Shown here: piece by piece, positions 54,529 through 62,227 of the stretch
Position numbering within the stretch: the first letter of the stretch is position 1
How the letters are laid out: the number at the start of each line of letters is the position of its first letter
Source: an uncultured Eubacterium sp.
GTDB lineage: Bacteria; Bacillota; Clostridia; Lachnospirales; Lachnospiraceae
Assembly: GCA_948579355.1 (NCBI GenBank)
Contig: CAPAOV010000006.1
Location: 70,135-134,134 of the forward strand
Reading direction: 5' to 3'
Length of the DNA: 64,000 nucleotides
The notes under the pieces: model-generated
Seen by the model: only the letters and a program-made list of their open reading frames with translations
Told to the model about the DNA's origin: nothing
The model's database searches: none
Made by a program: the position numbers and the translations under genes

Positions 54529-54598
54529 AATTAGATTAGTATAATAAACTGCCCCGAAGTATCGTTTGGTACGAGGGGCGGTTTTTAACATATTTGCA
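54529..54598 (+). repeat. Copy C of the ppdK-type terminator
   Basis: AATTAGATTAGTATAAT followed by the same hairpin (one arm base changed, AACTGCCCC) and TTTTTAAC. It repeats copy A over about 60 bp. The rest of the 408-bp gap to the next gene has no ORF and only a short GC-rich patch near 54680. Confidence 0.85.
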
Positions 54599-54825
54599 AT
54601 TGAGTTATTGATTAAAGTTATTTCTTCTCCCAATAAGTCCATCCAATACAACGTTGAAAGCCAATAGCGGCACAAAAGGGGCGCCGCCTCCGGTCACTTT
54701 TTAGTATTTTAATTCCTATATTCTTCGAACTCAATGTAGCAAATTCAATTATCCAACCATTAGTTTCAAAAATATTAACTAAGTCTCAATTGTGTGTGAT
54801 GAGAAGTTATGTTATTTTTTTAGTA

Positions 54826-54837
54826 TAAGGCGCCTTA
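54826..54837. promoter_or_regulatory. 12-bp palindrome before the XRE-phosphoribosyltransferase gene, possible operator
   Basis: TAAGGCGCCTTA is a perfect palindrome 31 bp before the ATG, in otherwise AT-rich DNA. XRE repressors often bind such sites in their own promoters. Confidence 0.5.
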
Positions 54838-54867
54838 ATATATAATTATAGAAAGGAATGGTTAAGT

Positions 54868-55656
54868 ATGATAATAGGAAATAATATAAAAAGAATCCGT
54901 CAGAACAAGGGAGTTACACAGGAGCAATTGGGCGATATTATAGGGGTCACAGGTCAGGCGATTAGTAAATGGGAGAATGGTTCAGCGCTTCCGGATATTC
55001 AGGTGTTACCAAAACTTGCAGACTATTTTGGAATTAGTATTGATGAGTTGATGGGATATAAACTGAATGCACTAACTTATAAAGAGCAGTTTGTAAAATT
55101 TATGGTAGGCAATGGAATTTTGCAGATAGGCGAATTTGATTTGCAAGATGGGCAAAAGAAAAACTATTATTTGAATTCCGAAAAGTTTACAACGAATGCT
55201 CAAATAGCAAAGATAGGTGAATACTTTGCGGACTGTATCCGGGAAAATGGTGTTCCGTATGATGTGATTGTGGGGCTTGCATATCACGGAATTGCATTTT
55301 CTACAGCAACGTCATGTGCATTATTTCAGAAATATGGTGTGACAACAGATTTCTGTTTTGACAGAAAGGTGCCGGATAGCCGAGGACGGAAGATATGTGG
55401 GCATACATTGAAGGACGGCGATAAAGTCATTATTGTCGATGATTTGATTGGCACAGGAAAAACGCTATGTGAACGAATTGAACGCTTGAAAAATGAGGCT
55501 GATATTGAGGTGGTTGCAGTAATTGTGATAGCAAATCTAACAAATGAAGAGGCAGCGCAAAAGGGCCTGGGAACAAAGATGGTGGAGGAACGATACGGAG
55601 CAAAGGTACATTCCATCATTACGGATAAGGACATCCGTGATTACTTGAATTATTAG
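54868..55656 (+). CDS. XRE-type regulator fused to an orotate-phosphoribosyltransferase-like domain
   Basis: A 262-residue two-domain protein. Residues 1-65 are a Cro/C1 helix-turn-helix (RIRQNKGVTQEQLGDIIG, then ISKWENGSALPD). Residues about 75-262 are a type I phosphoribosyltransferase of the PyrE kind, with the PRPP loop VIIVDDLIGTGKT (near 187-199) and YYLNSEKF and GLAYHGIAFSTATS segments. A regulator that senses nucleotide precursors is the natural reading; a free enzyme with an added DNA-binding part is the alternative. AAGGAATGG lies upstream of ATG 54868, as does a palindrome at 54826-54837. Confidence 0.85.
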   Translation: MIIGNNIKRIRQNKGVTQEQLGDIIGVTGQAISKWENGSALPDIQVLPKLADYFGISIDELMGYKLNALTYKEQFVKFMVGNGILQIGEFDLQDGQKKNYYLNSEKFTTNAQIAKIGEYFADCIRENGVPYDVIVGLAYHGIAFSTATSCALFQKYGVTTDFCFDRKVPDSRGRKICGHTLKDGDKVIIVDDLIGTGKTLCERIERLKNEADIEVVAVIVIANLTNEEAAQKGLGTKMVEERYGAKVHSIITDKDIRDYLNY

Positions 55657-55749
55657 GGCACCCTCCGGTTGCAAAAATTCCAATTAAACTTGGTAGACGA
55701 AAGTAAAATTCCTGCTTATAATTAAGAAAAACACCTGAAGGAGGAGAAA

Positions 55750-56364
55750 ATGGGATTAGGCGGCAGAATTCAAAAACTTAGAATCGATAATGGTTTGACA
55801 CAGGAGCAGTTAGCAGAGATGCTTTCTGTATCAAGGCAATCTGTTTCAAAATGGGAGATGGACCAGTCACTTCCGGAAATTGATAGGGTCATTATGATGA
55901 GCAAGTTGTTTTCGGTGGGAACAGATGAAATTTTGTTGGAAGATGAGGAAATAAAAAGTTTTAGACCGCAGGAAATACATTTGGGTTCTATCTATTTGAT
56001 TGCCAGAGATTTTGAAAAGTCTATTTCATTTTACGAACAGTTATTATCAATGTCAGTATCCACTAGAAACTGTGGAAATAAATTTGCGGAATTCTATTTT
56101 GATAATAAGTGTTTAGCACTCATGAATGAAGAAAGTTTGCAGGGACATCATTATGAAGATGGAGATTACAAATTTGTATTGAACTTTTGGGTTGAGGACT
56201 TGGAAAAAGAATACAACAGACTAAAAGCGTTAAATATCGGGAAAATGACTGAAATTCAAAAAGTCAATGAAGGATATTACTATTTTAGCGTGCTTGACCC
56301 GGATAATAATGTTTGTGAAATCACAGGTGGATATCATTTATTGGAGGAGGAAAAAGATGAGTAA
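55750..56364 (+). CDS. XRE-type regulator fused to a glyoxalase/VOC-fold domain
   Basis: A 204-residue protein. Residues 1-65 form a helix-turn-helix (LRIDNGLTQEQLAEMLSVS, VSKWEMDQSLPE). Residues about 75-198 are one vicinal-oxygen-chelate module, with IYLIARDFEKSISFYEQLL at its start and DPDNNVCEITGGYH at its end. VOC domains bind small ligands or antibiotics (bleomycin-type) or act as lyases; a ligand-sensing repressor is likely. GAAGGAGGAG precedes ATG 55750. The end overlaps the next gene by 8 nt. Confidence 0.8.
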   Translation: MGLGGRIQKLRIDNGLTQEQLAEMLSVSRQSVSKWEMDQSLPEIDRVIMMSKLFSVGTDEILLEDEEIKSFRPQEIHLGSIYLIARDFEKSISFYEQLLSMSVSTRNCGNKFAEFYFDNKCLALMNEESLQGHHYEDGDYKFVLNFWVEDLEKEYNRLKALNIGKMTEIQKVNEGYYYFSVLDPDNNVCEITGGYHLLEEEKDE

Positions 56365-56620
56365 TAATGTATGCCAAAGTTGCGGGATGATTATGAAAGA
56401 AAGCGAGCGGGGAACAAATTTAGATGGAAGCATTAGTGAGGATTACTGCAAGTATTGTTTTACCAATGGGAAATTCGGAAAAGACGAAACAATGGAAGAA
56501 ATGATAGAAAGTTGTATTCCGTTTTGGATTAATGAGGCAAAAGGGATTGATGAAAACGCAGCCAGACAGGAATTGCTTGCTATTATTCCAACATTGAAAC
56601 GATGGAAAATTAAAGACTGA
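56357..56620 (+). CDS. Putative zinc-ribbon domain protein, 87 aa
   Basis: A small protein with four zinc-binding cysteines in two pairs, CQSC (residues 6-9) and CKYC (31-34), followed by a helical end (TMEEMIESCIPFWINEAKGI). It matches the small putative-zinc-ribbon family often found beside AraC, XRE or methyltransferase genes. GGAGGAGG (56343-56350) is 6 nt before ATG 56357, and the start overlaps the XRE-VOC gene, so the two are co-translated. Role unknown. Confidence 0.75.
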   Translation: MSNNVCQSCGMIMKESERGTNLDGSISEDYCKYCFTNGKFGKDETMEEMIESCIPFWINEAKGIDENAARQELLAIIPTLKRWKIKD

Positions 56621-56698
56621 ATTGAAAGTGAATGAGAATTAACAAGGATTGACACTCCATGCGAAACAAACGTTTTCGGAATTGATTTTATGAGAGGT

Positions 56699-56733
56699 AA
56701 GCCGCAAACTCCGTGTGTTCAGGTTTGCGGCTT
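56699..56733. terminator. Hairpin after the zinc-ribbon gene
   Basis: AAGCCGCAAAC (56699-56709) and GTTTGCGGCTT (56723-56733) form a perfect 11-bp stem with a 13-nt loop. No T-run follows directly, so it is only a possible terminator. Confidence 0.5.
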
Positions 56734-56924
56734 GCTTCGTTGTTTTGGATTCAATTACTTTTATCTTTGTATCCATGCTTTCCCTATGTTTTTCTATCCA
56801 CTTTCTGTATTCATTAAAGATGAAGAAAGTACCATATATCGCGCAGAATATGGGGACAATACTGTAATTATGGGGGGCATCTATGGTTTTATGGGGGGGC
56901 GCCCTAAACTCGTATTTTTTTGTT

Positions 56925-57616
56925 TCATATTCCAATGGATACTGAAAACACCCCGTCCATGGCAACGCTTACAACATCAGGCTCTGATAATGTCTGCTTT
57001 TCAATGTGGAATACAGAGGACGGAATTCGTATTGTCGTTGTCTTGCTATATTGCAAAGCATTTTTTGGTGTTATAGTTGCCTGTAAAATATCTATTTTCT
57101 CTTTTGTCGATAAGGCATAAATCAATTGATTGCCCTCTCTTGTAATAATAAAACCATCCTGCTCATAGAGTTTGGAATTATTTCCTGAAATTTCAAAATT
57201 TGATACTTGTGACATTCTTCAAAGGAATTTGGAATCGTTATTTATTTTAGGTTAGGTAAACTGGTAAAAGTGCTCATTTATTTTTCCGATTTATTCTTTA
57301 TCGTTTTGGCCGATATCGGTTATTGGCATTTCGTCAATGATAGACGAAAAGACAATATTAATTTCTCTGCGTCTCCATTTCCAACATATTGGACTTTTTG
57401 GAATTCAAATAGTTTTTTAGAGTTATTTCTGACAAATGAATACTCCCAGCAGTCATTTCTGCTGTTGTCGTCGCTGTATTCACTTTCCAGTTGATTTTCG
57501 GGTGTTGTTCCTTTTGTTTTTCTGATGTGGTATTCTCCGGTGTTGTAAGAATGCTTTGGCATCCGGTAGCTGTAACAAAAAGGGGGATGTAATAAAAATA
57601 TTAATGGTTTTTGCAT
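56925..57616 (-). pseudogene. Decayed lipoprotein gene (fragments)
   Basis: Minus-strand pieces suggest a broken secreted lipoprotein. From 57616 the frame reads MQKPLIFLL and is shifted at a run of C near 57583; the other frame then reads PLFVTATGCQSILTTPENT, a signal-peptide end with lipobox Cys, and runs to a stop at 57358. A further 96-codon fragment (57215-56925, MSQVSNFEISGNNSKLYEQ at its start) looks coding and could be the C-terminal part. The join between them is not open in any frame. The remaining 1.2 kb of this gap holds no other supported gene. Confidence 0.4.
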
Positions 57617-57720
57617 AAATATCTTTTCCGCTTAAAAAATCAATTCATTATATATAACGATTTAGAGCAGGAAAAAGTGTGTGAAAGTTTGTTGTTTTTG
57701 CTGCTTTTTGCAAAAAAATA

Positions 57721-57749
57721 TGGAAATTTATAAATAAGTGTTGTATAAT
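57721..57749 (+). promoter_or_regulatory. Possible promoter facing into the invertible segment
   Basis: TATAAT (57744-57749) is a perfect -10 box; TGGAAA (57721-57726) at 17 bp is a weak -35. It lies just outside the left inverted repeat and points into the segment, so inversion would change which gene it reads. Confidence 0.45.
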
Positions 57750-57753
57750 GATT

Positions 57754-57805
57754 TTTAGTAGGGATAATTGGAGATTATCGGGAGGAAACAGTGGAGGATA
57801 ATACA
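57754..57805 (+). repeat. Left 52-bp inverted repeat of the invertible segment
   Basis: Identical, base for base, to the reverse complement of 61053-61104. Within it, GATAAT (57763-57768) and ATTATC (57774-57779) are mirror arms around TGGAG, like the core site of a tyrosine recombinase. Confidence 0.95.
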
Positions 57806-57866
57806 CTGTTTTATTACTCTATCAAGACTAAAAAACAATTTTGCAATTAAATAAGGAGCATAATAT

Positions 57867-58661
57867 ATGTATGATATTGAAGAGCTGTATACCACATTTT
57901 ATTTTAATAACATAAATCCAAAAAAGAAATCAATTATTTTTACGTGGGATGATAACTTTGAACGCCACATAAAATATATTGCACCTATTTTTAGGAGTTA
58001 TCACAAAAAATGTACATTCTATATTAATCCAGGGGAGACAAATTTTAAAGGTTTATTAAAAAGAGGATATTCTGCATTAGCTCATGAAGGATTTGAAATT
58101 GGCAGTCATGGATATACACACCATCATTATTCTAAACTTTTACCTAATGAACAAATAGATCAGTTGAAAAAATCAAAAGATGAAATTACCAACGTCTTAA
58201 AGATAATTCCCATTACATTTGCTTTTCCTCATCATGATTTTACTTCTGAATTGTTGTTAGAAGCCAAAAAAATATATTTTGAAACCAGAAATACATTGAA
58301 GAATACTCCTCGGTTTAGTTTAAAAAGTCATACATCATTATCAAGTGTCAAAAAGGCAATTGATAATGCAATTTCTGCCCATCACTCAATTGTTTTTTCG
58401 GGACATTCAGTTAGCTTAAATACTGATTCTATGTATGATGGATACGAACCGATTTCTATAGATATTTTGGAGGATATCATTAATTTAGCCGTAAAATATG
58501 ATGAAATATTAGAAATATGTACCTTTAGTCAGGCCACTTTAAAAGAATATATAATTTCAAATTGCCAACACACCAATCAAAAATTTCAATTAAGTAAAAA
58601 CCAATTAGCGTACCTTGAAACTTATGGACTAACATTTAAAAGAATCGAGGAATTAATATGA
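57867..58661 (+). CDS. Polysaccharide deacetylase-like protein
   Basis: A 264-residue protein of the NodB fold. IIFTWDDNF (residues 24-32) is the first motif with the metal Asp, GSHGYTHHHY (near 76-85) gives the two metal His, and FAFPHHDF stands where RPPYG is usual. No signal peptide or membrane helix is seen, so it may act in the cytoplasm on a precursor, or lipid-linked sugar, made with the glycosyltransferase encoded next. AAGGAG (57853-57858) is 8 nt before ATG 57867. Very AT-rich. It is the first gene read from the left end of the invertible segment. Confidence 0.8.
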   Translation: MYDIEELYTTFYFNNINPKKKSIIFTWDDNFERHIKYIAPIFRSYHKKCTFYINPGETNFKGLLKRGYSALAHEGFEIGSHGYTHHHYSKLLPNEQIDQLKKSKDEITNVLKIIPITFAFPHHDFTSELLLEAKKIYFETRNTLKNTPRFSLKSHTSLSSVKKAIDNAISAHHSIVFSGHSVSLNTDSMYDGYEPISIDILEDIINLAVKYDEILEICTFSQATLKEYIISNCQHTNQKFQLSKNQLAYLETYGLTFKRIEELI

Positions 58662-59638
58662 GTTTAAATAGTTCAATTAAAGTGTCTATTATTGTTCCTG
58701 TTCATAACTCTGAAAAGACAATTAGTCGTTGTATTGAATCATTAATCAATCAGAGTTTAAAAGAATTAGAAATAATTCTTGTTAATGATAATTCAACAGA
58801 TATGACAAATTTAATCTTGACAAAATATCAACAATTATATTCTTCCAAAATAGTTTTATTGCATACTAATAAACCCAAAGAAATGATTGGTCCAGGATAC
58901 GCTAGGAATTTAGGAATTGAAGCTGCACACGGTGAATATATTGGCTTTGTAGACAGTGATGATTGGGTAGACAGTAATCTTTATTATTCTGTTTATAATG
59001 CAATATTAAAAGAAGATGCTGATATTGCTATTTTTGGCGTTAAAAATGAATGCATAAATTCTATTTGTTCTCAAACTCGCTATCAATATACATATAATAC
59101 TATAAATAATTTGTTTGCATTACATATGCTCTGTCATTCACAAAATAACGACTGCTATATTAGTCCTATGGTATGTCAAAAATTGTATAAAAAGAATTAT
59201 ATAAAGAAAAACAAGTTACATTTTAATACTAATAGCTTTTATGAGGATGATCAATTCTCATTTTGCTGTTTTTTACATGAATGTAAAATAGTATTAGTAC
59301 CAGAAACATTCTATCATTATTATCAAAACCCTAATTCAATTACACATACTTTTTCAAAGAAACATATTGATACACTTGTTGACGCTTTCGTTAATATTCG
59401 CAATTATTTACAAGAATTTTCAATTTACAATATCTATTATGATGATTTTTTTTCATATATAGACAAGTGCATTGCATCAACATTAAACAGCTTATTTTGC
59501 GCTGAAGCAAAAATATGTGTGCAAAAGGAATATATAATATATTTAACAAAAAAAATGAACGAAAATTTTACAATAGAAGAATGGATAAATTATGTTGATA
59601 CAAAAAGGATTCAACGTTTTTTTGGAATTATAAAATAA
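58658..59638 (+). CDS. Family 2 glycosyltransferase
   Basis: A 326-residue GT-A enzyme. KVSIIVPVHNSEKTISRCIE (residues 8-27) and VNDNSTD are the nucleotide-sugar end, GPGYARNLGIEAAHGEYIGF leads to the metal site DSDDW, and EDDQF near residue 205 is the likely catalytic acidic pair. It resembles capsule or teichoic-acid glycosyltransferases. Its ATG overlaps the deacetylase stop by 4 nt, so the two act together, presumably on a surface glycan. Its end overlaps the convergent gene by 11 nt. Confidence 0.88.
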   Translation: MSLNSSIKVSIIVPVHNSEKTISRCIESLINQSLKELEIILVNDNSTDMTNLILTKYQQLYSSKIVLLHTNKPKEMIGPGYARNLGIEAAHGEYIGFVDSDDWVDSNLYYSVYNAILKEDADIAIFGVKNECINSICSQTRYQYTYNTINNLFALHMLCHSQNNDCYISPMVCQKLYKKNYIKKNKLHFNTNSFYEDDQFSFCCFLHECKIVLVPETFYHYYQNPNSITHTFSKKHIDTLVDAFVNIRNYLQEFSIYNIYYDDFFSYIDKCIASTLNSLFCAEAKICVQKEYIIYLTKKMNENFTIEEWINYVDTKRIQRFFGIIK

Positions 59639-60971
59639 AATAATCTTGCAAATACTTTTGATATTTTTCATCAAAAAGAGTTAATTCTTGTGCATCTGGG
59701 GAATCAACAAGTTTTGATATAGCAATACGAGCATGCTTTAGAACAAAAAATTGCTTTTCGGATATAATATTATTTTCATAATATTGAATCCAGTTATTAA
59801 TGTATAAAATAGCCTTCGTATCTCTGAGCTTGCCTAATGCTTCAATTATACTGACTGCGGAATAATAATTTTCTTCTACAGAAAGCTGACGACACAAATT
59901 ACATACACCTGAAAGCAAACGCTTTTCACCTATAATATCTGCCATATGTTCTCTAATATAACAATTTGAATCAAATATTGCATCACAAATCACTTGGTTA
60001 ACTTTACTATTTTCACTTGTCATTAAAAACGCTTCTAATTTATAACGATTGAGATCAATAGAAGCCGTCTTAGTTTGTGAAAAATACTTTATAATCCAAG
60101 GAAGTACTTTATCTATCATTTTATTTGCTTTAGCAAGTGCTATAGTTAAGTCCGTTTTCCAAATCAAAGTTTTTTCTTCATTAGAGATATATCGTTCTAA
60201 AAAACTACCATCTAAAAAATGGCATACTGCATCTTCGGCAGAGTCAAATCTAGATAAAGAAATCAATATTTCTTGATAAATCAGTATAAGACCATTGATA
60301 ATATCATCTGACTCCTTAATTATAGATTGTCCAAGAAACATCTCATATTGACATAGAAAATTTTCAATTTCTTCTGAAGAAAATTTTTCAATTTCATTAT
60401 TTAAAATTGAAATTAAAGAAGTAAGATATTTTTTAAACTCTTTCTCTAAATATGTTATAAACAATTCTTCGTCATTTTTCACATACGAAATAATTCCTCT
60501 TACATTTAATGCTTCTCGGAAATCTGCCAAATAACTATTCGTTGAAATTTCTTTTAAAATAGCAGATGTAAGATATTTTACATTATTAGGATCATATTCA
60601 ATGTATGTTAAATGAGTTATATCAAAAGGTACTTTTGAACCTTGTTGTTTAAGTATTATTATATTTTGTGCTTCTTTAAATGAATGTGCTATTCCTAATT
60701 CATAAAAAACATTAGGGTTACAATCTGTTAAATCAGCAATGATGTAACGTGATTGCAAAATTTCTGTTAATATTTTATTGATAATTGGTGTTGCACCACC
60801 AATTTCATCTACACGGTTACAAATGTATCCTGCTTTATTCAATCCTTGTTTTATTACTCCATAAATATAGTCGAGTTCATCTTTAAAGGGCATAATTACA
60901 AAACATCTATTTTTTTCAACAGGTATACTAACTCTCTGAAATTGCTTAGGATATATTAAGTATTCATCCAT
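59628..60971 (-). CDS. Deoxyribosyltransferase/TIR-like domain protein with helical (HEAT-like) C-terminus
   Basis: A 447-residue protein. The N-terminal domain (about 20-125) has RCFVIMPFKDELDYIY, GGATPIINKILTEI, YIIADLTDCNPNVFYELGIAH and NIIIL, the pattern of nucleoside 2-deoxyribosyltransferase/TIR-like domains found in bacterial defence and NAD-consuming effectors. The Glu in FYELG (near 91) would be catalytic. Residues about 150-447 are helical with HEAT-like repeats at the end. AGAGGGTG precedes the start on the minus strand. It is the only leftward gene in the invertible segment, so it is expected to be silent or to rely on its own weak promoter in the present orientation. Confidence 0.75.
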   Translation of the reverse strand: MDEYLIYPKQFQRVSIPVEKNRCFVIMPFKDELDYIYGVIKQGLNKAGYICNRVDEIGGATPIINKILTEILQSRYIIADLTDCNPNVFYELGIAHSFKEAQNIIILKQQGSKVPFDITHLTYIEYDPNNVKYLTSAILKEISTNSYLADFREALNVRGIISYVKNDEELFITYLEKEFKKYLTSLISILNNEIEKFSSEEIENFLCQYEMFLGQSIIKESDDIINGLILIYQEILISLSRFDSAEDAVCHFLDGSFLERYISNEEKTLIWKTDLTIALAKANKMIDKVLPWIIKYFSQTKTASIDLNRYKLEAFLMTSENSKVNQVICDAIFDSNCYIREHMADIIGEKRLLSGVCNLCRQLSVEENYYSAVSIIEALGKLRDTKAILYINNWIQYYENNIISEKQFFVLKHARIAISKLVDSPDAQELTLFDEKYQKYLQDYFIL

Positions 60972-61052
60972 ACATTCACCCTCTTAGTATATTAAAATGC
61001 AATGTTTATCTAGCAAACCGCCATGACATAGGATCACTCAATAGATAATAGA

Positions 61053-61104
61053 TGTATTATCCTCCACTGTTTCCTCCCGATAATCTCCAATTATCCCTAC
61101 TAAA
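61053..61104 (-). repeat. Right 52-bp inverted repeat of the invertible segment
   Basis: Exact reverse complement of 57754-57805. It ends 46 bp before the start of the recombinase gene. A TATAAT (61112-61117) just outside may be part of the recombinase promoter. Confidence 0.95.
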
Positions 61105-61149
61105 CTTCTGTTATAATTGTTCTCAAAATTATAATCAGGAGGATGAAAC

Positions 61150-62070
61150 ATGGAAGCAACAGAAATAATCAAGGAAATGGAGAACTATTTACACGTATGC
61201 GGAGTTCAAAGAGAGCTGAACAACAAAACAGTAAAGGCGTATAGGATTGATATAATCCAATTTCTGGATTACTTGGCCGTAAATCAATTATCGTTTGATA
61301 AAAAGGGAATCAGCAGCTACTTAGATTACTTACACGATAAATATAAACAGCGTACCGTTAAGCGGAAGATTGCCAGTGTAAAGGCTTTTTTTAATTATTT
61401 GGATTATGAGGAAAGGATAGAGAGCAATCCTTTTAACAGAGTCCGCGTCCGGTTTAAGGAGGAGCAATTACTTCCGCGAAGTGTCTCGCAGGAAGTTATT
61501 GAAAAATTATTAAAGTATATGCATGAACAGAAGAGCAGCGGTGGATTGTCAAAATGGAAAAAGCGGTTGCTGATTCGGGATATATGCGTGGTTGAATTGC
61601 TTTTTATGACAGGAATGCGAATTTCGGAACTATGTGAAATACCTCGGGATGCCATTGACTTGTCAAAAGGAACCATTTGTGTCTATGGAAAAGGCTCAAA
61701 AGAGAGGATTATTCCCATAGGAAATACTAAGGTGTTACAGTTGTTGCGGGAGTACGAGAAAGCGTTTGCAAAAGAAATTGAGAAAAACTTTTTTGTAAAC
61801 AGATATGGGGAACCGTTATCAACGCAATCAGTACGGCTTATGTTCCGGCATTATACAAAAGCTGCCGGAATTGAGCAGCATATTACCCCTCATATGATAC
61901 GACATTCTTTTGCAACGTTATTGTTAGAGAAGGGGGTAGATATACGCATCATTCAGCAGTTGCTTGGTCACGCCTCCATTGTGACAACGCAGATTTATAC
62001 AAATGTTGCGTCAGAGCAAAAGAAAAAAATACTGGAAGCATTTCATCCAAGAAATCAAATGAGCATATAG
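61150..62070 (+). CDS. Tyrosine recombinase, probable DNA invertase
   Basis: A 306-residue XerC/D-like site-specific recombinase. An N-terminal SAM-like core-binding domain (about 1-95) is followed by the catalytic domain with the complete set Arg157, Lys181, His248, Arg251, His274 and Tyr283. The segments TGMRISELCE, HMIRHSFAT and GHASIVTTQIYT are clear. AGGAGGATG is upstream of ATG 61150. Its closeness to the inverted repeats makes it the likely enzyme flipping the 57754-61104 segment. It is not the chromosome-dimer XerC/D: the context lacks those neighbours and the paired repeats point to inversion. Confidence 0.9.
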   Translation: MEATEIIKEMENYLHVCGVQRELNNKTVKAYRIDIIQFLDYLAVNQLSFDKKGISSYLDYLHDKYKQRTVKRKIASVKAFFNYLDYEERIESNPFNRVRVRFKEEQLLPRSVSQEVIEKLLKYMHEQKSSGGLSKWKKRLLIRDICVVELLFMTGMRISELCEIPRDAIDLSKGTICVYGKGSKERIIPIGNTKVLQLLREYEKAFAKEIEKNFFVNRYGEPLSTQSVRLMFRHYTKAAGIEQHITPHMIRHSFATLLLEKGVDIRIIQQLLGHASIVTTQIYTNVASEQKKKILEAFHPRNQMSI

Positions 62071-62074
62071 AGAG

Positions 62075-62122
62075 TTAGCCTGACGGTGCAAAAAAGGGGG
62101 GAGCTTGTCATTGTCAGGCTAA
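62075..62122 (+). terminator. Stem-loop after the recombinase gene
   Basis: TTAGCCTGAC (62075-62084) and GTCAGGCTAA (62113-62122) form a perfect 10-bp stem with a 28-nt loop. No T-run follows, so termination is uncertain. Confidence 0.45.
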
Positions 62123-62181
62123 AATCAATTAGGGAAATTTTTTATATGCTATTGCAAAAACAAAATGAGCGTAGTACAATG

Positions 62182-62204
62182 GTTATTGACTGAAAGTCAA
62201 TAAC
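62182..62204. promoter_or_regulatory. Probable TetR operator
   Basis: GTTATTGACT (62182-62191) and AGTCAATAAC (62195-62204) are perfect inverted repeats around GAA, 24 bp before the TetR-family gene. TTGACTnnnAGTCAA sites are typical of TetR regulators next to efflux genes. Confidence 0.75.
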
Positions 62205-62227
62205 AATAAAAGGAGGTGCTGGGAACA

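Larger units (their letters stand above)
57754..61104. mobile_element. Putative invertible DNA segment (phase-variable switch)
   Basis: Perfect 52-bp inverted repeats bound 3,247 bp of AT-rich DNA that carries two converging transcription units: 57867-59638 rightward and 60971-59628 leftward, overlapping at their ends by 11 nt. A tyrosine recombinase gene begins 46 bp outside the right repeat, and a promoter-like sequence lies outside the left repeat. In the orientation seen here the promoter reads the deacetylase/glycosyltransferase unit; after inversion it would read the DRT/TIR-like gene. Inversion itself is inferred. Confidence 0.85.

Noticed and set aside
52410..54598. Three similar hairpin repeats considered as a CRISPR array
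   Set aside because: Spacing is irregular (hundreds of bp to over 1 kb), genes lie between them and no cas genes are present; they are repeated terminators.
56639..56965. A 108-codon minus-strand ORF after the zinc-ribbon gene
   Set aside because: No good ribosome site or recognisable domain, and it overlaps both a perfect hairpin and the decayed lipoprotein fragment.
61150..62070. Calling the recombinase chromosomal XerC or XerD
   Set aside because: Sequence alone allows it, but the adjacent perfect inverted repeats and accessory setting point to a dedicated invertase.
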